Shown here: in pieces, positions 61,701 to 64,000 of the stretch
Numbering within the stretch: the stretch's first letter is position 1
Layout of the letters: every line of letters starts with the position of its first letter
Origin: Lycocorax pyrrhopterus obiensis
Taxonomy: Eukaryota; Chordata; Aves; Passeriformes; Paradisaeidae
NCBI GenBank assembly: GCA_014706295.1
Contig: JACSVZ010000004.1
Span: 5,200,965 to 5,264,964, forward strand
Length of the DNA: 64,000 nucleotides
Direction: 5' to 3'
The notes under the pieces: model-generated
Database searches by the model: none
What the model was told of the DNA's origin: nothing
Seen by the model: the letters and a program-made list of their open reading frames with translations, nothing else
Translations under genes and position numbers: made by a program

Positions 61701-63515
61701 CCAGCATCACCAGCCTGATCTCCATTTGTTGGTTGGTTGTTGATCGACCTCAGCCAACTACCCAGAGCCTGAAGTTTCATGTTTCCAGCCATACTAAAAA
61801 ACCCTCTCCGGTTAATTTGAACTCAACAACCTGCAAGGAAAAAGCTTAAATGATAGTTGACCTCAAGAGTCAACAGGAGCTGTCTTGGGCCTGGGAGTGA
61901 TGACCCAGAAGGAAATTTTAGAGCTGAGCAGTTTGCTCCAGCCTTCTGCTGTACTGGTTGGGCTCTAAAAGGGAACGGTGAATCTGAATGAAGACACCCA
62001 GGTCCGAACACTTTAAATTCTTTTTGGTTACAGATGACAGTGGTGGGAAGGGGGCAGTGATAATGACGTTTGTTGTGTTGTGACTGCTCCAGTGCAAGGC
62101 TGTATTGTCCCCTAGGAAGACACAATAAGCAAAAAAAACCCCAAGCCCCATTTTGAACACAGCTGCAATGTCAGTCATTAATGCTTGGAGAGCATTTTAC
62201 CATCTTTGGAGAACAGTTTGGCTTTAGACACTACAGTTGAAGTGGCCTGCATTTTCACACAGACTGTCACAGCTGCAGACAAAAGGAGCTGGAGTTTCTC
62301 AGCATCTTCACAAATCAGGCTGGTTTTATGGAGATGGGTAATTTCAAGGATTCAGACATGGAACATTTTAATTCTGTGTTTGGCAAGCACACAAGAAGAT
62401 GTTGCTTTTGGATATTTTAATAAGTTGGTCTGTTTTCTTGTTTGTCTGGGTTTTGTTCTAATACAATGAATTGGAAAATAGACATGGCCAGTGGTGGGCT
62501 GCTGTCAGAGGGTCTGATGCTGATGCCCTCCCTGACGAATTCAGTGCCACAAATTTGGCATAAATGATGCTTTTAAAGACTGATGCCTTCCAATTTTATC
62601 CCCATTCACTTTAATTTCAGTAATGATTCAGAAAAATGAACAGAGTTATTGTTACTCTCTAGAACACCCCATGAAAAATGAGCAGTGTTTTTAAATGAAA
62701 GATGTTTCCTCTCCCAGCTGGAACTGCTGGAAGTCCGTCGGCAGCAAGAGGAGGAGGAGCGGAAGAGGCAGCCGCCCACTCCGGAGACCAAGGTTGCAGA
62801 GGATGGAGACTCCCAGCAGCAATGGTGAGCTGGACTCTGCACTTCCCTCCCAGAACCCTTGGGCTGACAATGTGCTGTGAAAGGAGAGGGGGTTGTATGG
62901 GTTTGTAACATGACCCTTGTTAGAAGACTTGGTGGTTTATAGGGACAGGACCCTGAATTCCCTGCTAAGTTCCAATTTTCCAGTTGTCACTGCTGAGGCA
63001 GCCCTGGCCCAAAAGTAGGAATGCTGGTTTTACATCCCCTGTGGGCCATGAATTGCAGTTTCTGAACAATCTTGGCTTTTTTCTTTGATGAGCATCAGTT
63101 ACAGATTTTAAGCTGTGTCCATGGAACATTGACATTTATGAAATTGCTTATGTGATAGGAGGAGGTTTATTTGTAGGGTAACCGTCAGTAAAGCCTGGTT
63201 AAATCTCGCTTCACACTGGGTTTATTCAGTTGGGCCTGAGGATTTTAGGACTATGCTTAAATTTCTTAAATTAATATTCAGTAAGAAAATCTCATTTTGT
63301 TGAACAAGATGGGTGACTTCCAAGAACCCTATACAGTTTCTTTTCTTTTTCCTCTTTCCAACAGGGATGGGACAAAAGGAGAACAGGTTTCCCAAAACGG
63401 TTTGCCCTCAGACCAGGAATCTCCACGGGTTAGTTACCGCTCCCAAACCTACCAAAACTACAAAAACTTTATTAGCAGACGGACAGCCAATGACCGCTCG
63501 TGGTCTGGACTGTGA
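4645..63515 (+). CDS. SPTBN1: Beta-II spectrin, short isoform: complete 31-exon gene model
   Basis: Beta-II spectrin is the beta subunit of the non-erythroid submembrane skeleton. It binds actin and ankyrin and forms tetramers with alpha-II spectrin. The exons listed below join in one frame to 6456 bases (2151 residues plus stop). All introns are GT-AG except intron 15, which is GC-AG. Domain order, with boundaries recalled from the mammalian protein and approximate: unique N-terminus 1-36, CH1 about 41-145, CH2 about 160-265, spectrin repeats 1-16 from about 290 to 2000, partial repeat 17 about 2003-2080, short tail. There is no PH domain in this splice form. The alternative N-terminus beginning MELQ and the C-terminal extension starting [14 protein letters not shown] match known SPTBN1 variants, which separates it from the paralogues SPTB, SPTBN2 and SPTBN4. 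From memory the human double-short form is 2155 residues. The gene spans about 59 kb here, far more compact than in mammals. Whether one transcript carries both short ends cannot be read from genomic DNA. Confidence 0.96.
11491..11528. repeat. Perfect 19-bp tandem duplication
   Basis: AAAGGCCCAGAGGGATGGG occurs twice back to back (11491-11509 and 11510-11528). It lies in intron 1 and is probably a replication-slippage product. Confidence 0.9.
16218..16255. other. AT-rich TAAT/ATTA cluster with a 9-bp inverted repeat
   Basis: ATTATAATT (16221-16229) and its reverse complement AATTATAAT (16241-16249) flank an 11-base spacer. They lie within an AT-rich stretch (about 15770-16360) that contains many TAAT homeodomain cores. 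Function is not shown. Confidence 0.35.
16605..16812 (-). mobile_element. CR1-type LINE 3' fragment, antisense
   Basis: The + strand starts TCATAGAATCACAGAA and runs through a degraded 'lead-in' typical of the reverse complement of the CR1 3' end. Later landmarks include CAGGTTGCTTAGG and a CACCCTCACAGTGA block. The right edge is approximate. Only the 3' tail is present, as in most avian CR1 copies, and no reverse transcriptase survives. Confidence 0.8.
17865..18324 (+). mobile_element. CR1-type LINE 3' fragment, sense
   Basis: About 460 bases match the CR1 3' region in order: GGAGGCCACCAAGATG, GGAGCACCTCTCCT, TTGTTCAGCCTGGGGAAGAG, GATGCCCCATCCCTGGAAAT, GGAAGGTGTCC, then the terminal TGTGATTCTGTGATA repeat at the right end. 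It is 5'-truncated and has lost coding capacity. It is the longest of the three copies in the window. Confidence 0.93.
19842..19877. repeat. Imperfect 18-bp tandem duplication
   Basis: CTTGAATATTAAGAGAAA (19842-19859) is followed directly by CTTGAATGTTAAGAGAAA (19860-19877), with one mismatch. It is intronic and no role is evident. Confidence 0.85.
23179..23320 (+). promoter_or_regulatory. Candidate enhancer: E-box, MEF2-type and GC-box cluster
   Basis: CAGCTG at 23179-23184, a full MEF2 consensus CTATTTTTAA at 23208-23217 and a GC-box-like GGGGCGGAG near 23305 fall within 140 bases. They sit in a locally GC- and CpG-richer part of intron 1 (about 23110-23430). The E-box plus MEF2 pairing is typical of muscle enhancers. 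This is motif evidence only, and such motifs also occur by chance. Confidence 0.3.
24809..24885 (+). other. Long pyrimidine tract ending in an AG acceptor-like site
   Basis: About 75 bases are almost pure C/T and end TTTACTCTTAG at 24885. This is a textbook polypyrimidine-AG acceptor inside intron 1. It is followed by about 75 open bases but no obvious strong donor, so it may be a decoy or cryptic acceptor rather than an exon. Confidence 0.35.
25972..26123 (+). CDS. SPTBN1: SPTBN1 exon 2 (residues 37-87), start of CH1
   Basis: First exon shared by the long and short forms, reading [19 protein letters not shown] onward to SGERL. It holds the first actin-binding surface of CH1 (the [11 protein letters not shown] helix) and the [17 protein letters not shown] core. 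The acceptor is CCCCACAG, the donor is CTT|GTAAGT and the exit phase is 0. Confidence 0.97.
26152..26176. repeat. (GGTTT)5 microsatellite
   Basis: Five perfect GGTTT units lie 28 bases after the exon 2 donor. GGTTT runs are common in bird introns. Confidence 0.9.
27743..27803. repeat. 31-bp tandem duplication, two diverged copies
   Basis: A unit starting TTACACACACCAAAA (27743-27773) is repeated with a few changes at 27774-27803. It is intronic. Confidence 0.85.
30486..30659 (+). CDS. SPTBN1: SPTBN1 exon 3 (residues 88-145), rest of CH1
   Basis: Encodes [20 protein letters not shown] through [10 protein letters not shown], completing the first calponin-homology domain (signature [27 protein letters not shown]). 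The acceptor is TTCTAG and the donor is CCAG|GTAGAG. The phase is 0 at both ends. Confidence 0.97.
31282..31373 (+). CDS. SPTBN1: SPTBN1 exon 4 (residues 146-175), CH1-CH2 linker and CH2 start
   Basis: Reads [20 protein letters not shown] then [10 protein letters not shown]. It holds the linker between the two CH domains and the first helix of CH2. The donor GG|GTGAGT leaves two bases of the Gly176 codon. Confidence 0.97.
31747..31827 (+). CDS. SPTBN1: SPTBN1 exon 5 (residues 176-202), CH2
   Basis: Reads [20 protein letters not shown] then NALIHKH. The [15 protein letters not shown] block is the conserved CH2 actinin-type motif. The acceptor is CTGCAG and the donor is CACAG|GTACAT. Confidence 0.97.
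32540..32655 (+). CDS. SPTBN1: SPTBN1 exon 6 (residues 203-241), CH2
   Basis: Reads [20 protein letters not shown] through LLDPE, the middle of CH2. The acceptor CTGTCTAG completes Arg203. The donor GAGG|GTAAGA leaves one base of Asp242. Confidence 0.97.
33503..33615 (+). CDS. SPTBN1: SPTBN1 exon 7 (residues 242-279), CH2 end
   Basis: Reads [20 protein letters not shown] through EGKRIGK. The [19 protein letters not shown] stretch closes the second CH domain. The donor is AAAG|GTTTGC and the exit phase is 0. Confidence 0.97.
34219..34406 (+). CDS. SPTBN1: SPTBN1 exon 8 (residues 280-341), start of spectrin repeat 1
   Basis: Reads [20 protein letters not shown] through VEKPP, a long helix leading from CH2 into repeat 1. 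The acceptor is TGTTGCAG. The donor CCAA|GTGAGT leaves two bases of Lys342. Confidence 0.97.
34738..34780. other. Perfect 13-bp stem hairpin in intron 8
   Basis: CTTTTAATAGCAG (34738-34750) and its exact complement CTGCTATTAAAAG (34768-34780) enclose a 17-base loop. A further 6-bp pairing, GCAGTA (34718-34723) with TACTGC just downstream of the stem, could extend the fold across an asymmetric internal loop. It might be a small inverted-repeat transposon remnant, a pre-miRNA-like hairpin or chance. Confidence 0.5.
35401..35613 (+). mobile_element. CR1-type LINE 3' fragment, sense
   Basis: About 210 bases run from a TACTTCCCTGTGAGGG block through GGGAGCAACCTGGGACAGTGG, GGAAGGTGTCCCTGCCCTGG and CCTTTCCAACCCAAACCATT to the terminal TGATTCTATGATTATA. 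It is a 5'-truncated tail with no coding capacity. Confidence 0.93.
35674..35791 (+). CDS. SPTBN1: SPTBN1 exon 9 (residues 342-381), repeat 1
   Basis: Reads [20 protein letters not shown] through GKLISDINK, within repeat 1. The donor is AAG|GTAAAC and the exit phase is 0. Confidence 0.97.
35792..37051 (+). other. SPTBN1: Intron 9 (1.3 kb)
   Basis: Ordinary intronic sequence. It is GC-richer over about 35920-36310 and AT-rich after that. No repeat, RNA or coding signal is recognised. Confidence 0.85.
37052..37210 (+). CDS. SPTBN1: SPTBN1 exon 10 (residues 382-434), repeats 1-2
   Basis: Reads [20 protein letters not shown] through SENQRLVSQ. It closes repeat 1 and continues as a helix into repeat 2 ([15 protein letters not shown]). 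The phase is 0 at both ends; the acceptor is GTCTTCAG and the donor is TCAG|GTGCTG. Confidence 0.97.
37815..38117 (+). CDS. SPTBN1: SPTBN1 exon 11 (residues 435-535), repeat 2 and start of repeat 3
   Basis: Reads [20 protein letters not shown] through [10 protein letters not shown], 101 codons and phase 0 throughout. It contains the repeat landmarks [17 protein letters not shown] and IMDWMDEMK. Local GC and CpG content is higher than in the flanking introns, as expected for coding sequence. Confidence 0.97.
38889..39042 (+). CDS. SPTBN1: SPTBN1 exon 12 (residues 536-586), repeat 3
   Basis: Reads [20 protein letters not shown] through FATDGE. The SxDYGKxLxxVxxLLxKH signature marks the repeat. 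The donor GAAG|GTAACC leaves one base of Gly587. Confidence 0.97.
39726..40596 (+). CDS. SPTBN1: SPTBN1 exon 13 (residues 587-876), repeats 3-6
   Basis: At 871 bases this is the largest exon. It runs from [20 protein letters not shown] to LEDLEVIQH. It carries the end of repeat 3, all of repeats 4 and 5 and the start of repeat 6. Each repeat is visible through its conserved Trp ([38 protein letters not shown]). The acceptor is CGAGCAG. The donor CACAG|GTGAGA leaves two bases of Arg877. Confidence 0.97.
40734..40868 (+). CDS. SPTBN1: SPTBN1 exon 14 (residues 877-921), repeat 6
   Basis: Reads [20 protein letters not shown] through KLNT. Around residues 908-913 the sequence [10 protein letters not shown] is one residue shorter than the mammalian version as I recall it. 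The deletion is exactly one codon, so frame is kept. The donor is ACAAG|GTAAGT. Confidence 0.95.
41479..42235 (+). CDS. SPTBN1: SPTBN1 exon 15 (residues 922-1174), repeats 6-9
   Basis: 757 bases from [20 protein letters not shown] to EAFLNNQ. It covers the end of repeat 6, repeats 7 and 8 and the start of repeat 9 (landmarks [32 protein letters not shown]). The exon ends CCAG at 42235 and is followed by GCAAGT, a GC rather than GT donor. No GT nearby would keep frame with exon 16. Confidence 0.96.
42236..42448 (+). other. SPTBN1: Intron 15, GC-AG type (213 bases)
   Basis: It starts GCAAGTGG directly after CCAG and ends AATCCCAG. The flanking codons Gln1174 and Glu1175 are contiguous in the known protein, which fixes both boundaries. 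CAG|GCAAGT is the usual strong context of the rare GC-AG class spliced by the major spliceosome. Confidence 0.93.
42449..42651 (+). CDS. SPTBN1: SPTBN1 exon 16 (residues 1175-1241), repeat 9
   Basis: Reads [20 protein letters not shown] through KVDSIDD. The donor GACAG|GTAAGG leaves two bases of Arg1242. Confidence 0.97.
42652..47456 (+). other. SPTBN1: Intron 16 (4.8 kb)
   Basis: No transposon or gene is recognised. A CpG-containing, non-repetitive block at about 44080-44190 stands out from its surroundings, and an AT-rich stretch covers about 46440-46760. The acceptor has an 8-base T run (TTTTTTTTCTGACCAG). Confidence 0.85.
47457..47547 (+). CDS. SPTBN1: SPTBN1 exon 17 (residues 1242-1272), repeat 9-10 junction
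   Basis: A small exon reading [20 protein letters not shown] then [11 protein letters not shown]. The acceptor GACCAG supplies the A that completes Arg1242. The donor is AGAG|GTAAAT and the exit phase is 0. Confidence 0.97.
47548..51299 (+). other. SPTBN1: Intron 17 (3.8 kb)
   Basis: AT-rich at 47640-48180, GC-richer at 48840-49760, AT-rich again after 50480. No repeat family, RNA gene or exon is recognised, and the open frames on both strands do not resemble known proteins. Confidence 0.85.
51300..51446 (+). CDS. SPTBN1: SPTBN1 exon 18 (residues 1273-1321), repeat 10
   Basis: Reads [20 protein letters not shown] through [10 protein letters not shown], phase 0. LWINEKML is a repeat helix A with its conserved Trp. 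The acceptor is CCTTTCCAG and the donor is AAAG|GTAAGT. Confidence 0.97.
51447..52795 (+). other. SPTBN1: Intron 18 (1.3 kb)
   Basis: Ordinary intronic sequence with no repeat or gene recognised. Confidence 0.85.
52796..53059 (+). CDS. SPTBN1: SPTBN1 exon 19 (residues 1322-1409), repeats 10-11
   Basis: Reads [20 protein letters not shown] through [30 protein letters not shown] is the first helix of repeat 11. The phase is 0; the acceptor is TTTGCAG and the donor is GCAG|GTAAAC. Confidence 0.97.
53304..53528 (+). CDS. SPTBN1: SPTBN1 exon 20 (residues 1410-1484), repeats 11-12
   Basis: Reads [20 protein letters not shown] through NRDVEDEI, phase 0. The acceptor is CTGTTTAG and the donor is AATT|GTGAGT. 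The upstream intron is 244 bases and the downstream one 144. Confidence 0.97.
53673..53762 (+). CDS. SPTBN1: SPTBN1 exon 21 (residues 1485-1514), repeat 12
   Basis: A 90-base exon reading [20 protein letters not shown] then [10 protein letters not shown]. The acceptor is CTCTTTCAG and the donor is TCAG|GTAAGC, phase 0. Confidence 0.97.
53967..54245 (+). CDS. SPTBN1: SPTBN1 exon 22 (residues 1515-1607), repeats 12-13
   Basis: Reads [20 protein letters not shown] through MMSEEKAK. The loop [16 protein letters not shown] is one residue shorter and more diverged than the mammalian sequence as I recall it. The surrounding helices are near-identical. The acceptor is CATGTAG and the donor is CAAG|GTGAGC. 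Confidence 0.96.
54246..55351 (+). other. SPTBN1: Intron 22 (1.1 kb)
   Basis: Nothing beyond ordinary intronic sequence is recognised. Confidence 0.85.
55352..55482 (+). CDS. SPTBN1: SPTBN1 exon 23 (residues 1608-1650), repeat 13
   Basis: Reads [20 protein letters not shown] through VADNHPE. The donor AAAG|GTATTA leaves two bases of Ser1651. This is a weaker donor than most in the gene. Confidence 0.96.
55483..56791 (+). other. SPTBN1: Intron 23 (1.3 kb)
   Basis: Some fairly long open frames on the + strand (for example 56000-56401) lack splice context and do not resemble known proteins. No repeat family is recognised. Confidence 0.83.
56792..56996 (+). CDS. SPTBN1: SPTBN1 exon 24 (residues 1651-1719), repeats 13-14
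   Basis: Reads [20 protein letters not shown] through DYEHVT. It begins the ankyrin-binding region of beta-II spectrin (repeats 14-15). The segment is GC- and CpG-rich relative to other exons. The acceptor is TTTTCCAG, the donor is CACA|GTGAGT and the exit phase is 0. Confidence 0.97.
57107..57481 (+). CDS. SPTBN1: SPTBN1 exon 25 (residues 1720-1844), ankyrin-binding repeats 14-15
   Basis: Reads [20 protein letters not shown] through HDIQALGTQ, 125 codons and phase 0. It covers most of repeats 14 and 15, which bind the ankyrin ZU5 domain and so attach the lattice to membrane proteins. The preceding intron is only 110 bases. Confidence 0.97.
57482..59194 (+). other. SPTBN1: Intron 25 (1.7 kb)
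   Basis: It contains a G/T-rich low-complexity patch at about 57835-57890 and AT-rich sequence to 58800. No gene or repeat family is recognised. Confidence 0.85.
59195..59439 (+). CDS. SPTBN1: SPTBN1 exon 26 (residues 1845-1925), repeats 15-16
   Basis: Reads [20 protein letters not shown] through RQIEAQEKP. The donor CCAAG|GTAATG leaves two bases of Arg1926. [20 protein letters not shown] is the first helix of repeat 16. Confidence 0.97.
59772..59910 (+). CDS. SPTBN1: SPTBN1 exon 27 (residues 1926-1972), repeat 16
   Basis: Reads [20 protein letters not shown] through RKHYASEE. The acceptor CATTTTAG supplies the base completing Arg1926. The donor is GGAG|GTACCA and the exit phase is 0. Confidence 0.97.
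60808..60892 (+). CDS. SPTBN1: SPTBN1 exon 28 (residues 1973-2000), repeat 16 end
   Basis: The smallest coding exon (85 bases), reading [20 protein letters not shown] then DRWEWLRL. The donor CTGA|GTAAGG leaves one base of Ile2001. Confidence 0.97.
61449..61645 (+). CDS. SPTBN1: SPTBN1 exon 29 (residues 2001-2066), partial repeat 17
   Basis: Reads [20 protein letters not shown] through ALERLTT. This two-helix partial repeat pairs with the single N-terminal helix of alpha spectrin to close the tetramer. The acceptor is TTGCTCAG and the donor is CACG|GTGAGT. Confidence 0.97.
61646..62717 (+). other. SPTBN1: Intron 29 (1.1 kb)
   Basis: No repeat, RNA or coding feature is recognised. Confidence 0.85.
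62718..62824 (+). CDS. SPTBN1: SPTBN1 exon 30 (residues 2067-2101), C-terminal tail
   Basis: Reads [20 protein letters not shown] then [15 protein letters not shown]. It leaves the last helix and enters a charged, disordered tail. This tail is about two residues shorter and more diverged than in mammals as I recall, unlike the near-identical repeats. The donor AATG|GTGAGC leaves two bases of Trp2102. Confidence 0.95.
62825..63364 (+). other. SPTBN1: Intron 30 (540 bases)
   Basis: Ordinary intron ending TTTCCAACAG. Nothing else is recognised. Confidence 0.85.
63365..63515 (+). CDS. SPTBN1: SPTBN1 exon 31, read-through last exon of the short C-terminal isoform (residues 2102-2151)
   Basis: Reads [22 protein letters not shown], then 28 extension residues from [14 protein letters not shown] to NDRSWSGL, then TGA. 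Within it, CGG|GTTAGT at 63428-63429 is the donor that the PH-domain form would use (64-base version, ending after Pro-Arg). Reading through that donor gives this shorter C-terminus, matching the known beta-II spectrin variant that lacks the PH domain. The PH-domain exons lie beyond 64000. Confidence 0.94.
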
Positions 63516-64000
63516 CCCACAGAATCACTTGCAGCAACAGAAACCTTTTTTCAGTATGGTTTACTGGTACTGGTTTAATCTTTTGGCTTCAGATTTCCCT
63601 GCTGCTTTTCTCTTCCTTCCCATCAGTTGACTTTTATTTAATTAGCAGCCCCTTGGACATATATTTGCTTCACTTTAATCTTTGTTTATTTGAATCTCCC
63701 CACTGACACTCAGTTGCTTTAAGGTGACACATTTATTTCATGTTATTTACTGTGAGTTTTTCATGTCGCTAATAGTATTAAGATTTTCCAGCGAAAGCGT
63801 CCTTTATATGAGTAATTGAGATGTAATGAGATTACATCCTAATGAAGAAGAGCACTAGGACCTGACAGGTATGACGCATCGAGTTATACTAACAGGTCTC
63901 AGCACGGCAACTTTATTAAATCAGCTGCATTAGCAAGAGTTATGTACCAGGCCAAAGATAATCCACATGAGTGAGCTGGGCAGGAAGGGCTGGGAGGGGG
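63516..64000 (+). other. SPTBN1: 3' UTR of the short isoform / 5' part of the long isoform's next intron
   Basis: No canonical AATAAA is present to the window end; a variant ATTAAA lies at 63915-63920. The stretch 63740-63960 has mixed, non-repetitive sequence with an 8-bp hairpin/palindrome at 63820-63838 and a perfect branch-point-like TACTAAC at 63887-63893. The polyadenylation site is not identified and may lie outside the window. Confidence 0.6.
63820..63838. promoter_or_regulatory. Palindrome GATGTAAT-GAG-ATTACATC
   Basis: Perfect 8-bp arms with a 3-base centre. The core TAATGAGATTA (63824-63834) fits TAAT-N3-ATTA, the dimer site of paired-class homeodomain proteins. As RNA it would form an 8-bp stem with a very tight loop. 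Function is inferred only. Confidence 0.4.

Noticed and set aside
63516..64000. PH-domain exons of the long isoform
   Set aside because: None of the PH-domain sequence appears before the window ends.
1..64000. CRISPR arrays, operons, prophage, endogenous retrovirus, tRNA or rRNA genes
   Set aside because: No repeat-spacer pattern, no viral coding motifs or long terminal repeats, and no tRNA/rRNA-like sequence seen; the window is vertebrate intron-exon DNA.

Overview
The window is vertebrate nuclear DNA, almost certainly from a bird. It holds one intron-rich gene on the + strand. Three degraded LINE copies look like the avian CR1 family: they have the ATTCTATGATTCTATGA-type 3' end and the CR1 tail wording around 'GGAAGGTGTCC' and 'CCATCCCTGGAA'. 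No bacterial, viral, rRNA or tRNA gene is visible. The species cannot be named from this sequence.

The gene is SPTBN1 (non-erythrocytic beta-II spectrin). I could follow it exon by exon through 31 coding exons from an ATG at 4645 to a TGA at 63515. The joined exons total 6456 bases, or 2151 codons plus stop, and every junction keeps frame. This is the short form at both ends. It starts from the alternative first exon ([12 protein letters not shown]...) and stops in the read-through C-terminal exon (...NDRSWSGL), so it lacks the PH domain. The long form's own 5' exons must lie upstream of the window and its PH-domain exons downstream. The donor that would lead to those downstream exons is visible at 63429.

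Layout: 1-3950, sequence upstream of the short-form promoter, probably intron of the long transcript. 3955-4290, a CpG-rich block, the likely promoter. Up to 4644, probable 5' UTR with upstream ORFs and a G12A10 tract. 4645-4753, exon 1. 4754-25971, a 21-kb first intron with two CR1 copies and candidate regulatory blocks. 25972-35791, exons 2-9 (actin-binding CH1-CH2 domains and the start of repeat 1). 37052-62824, exons 10-30 (spectrin repeats 1-17, including the ankyrin-binding and tetramer-forming repeats). 63365-63515, the alternative last exon. 63516-64000, probable 3' UTR or intron.

The protein links actin filaments (N-terminal CH domains) to membranes through ankyrin (repeats 14-15). 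It pairs with alpha-II spectrin as heterodimers and tetramers. I see no second gene and no undescribed multi-gene system. The points most worth a second look are an upstream ORF whose stop codon directly abuts the start codon, a GC-AG intron, the read-through C-terminus with an unusual homeodomain-type palindrome behind it, a CR1 insertion ending 60 bases from an exon, and a perfect 13-bp hairpin in intron 8.
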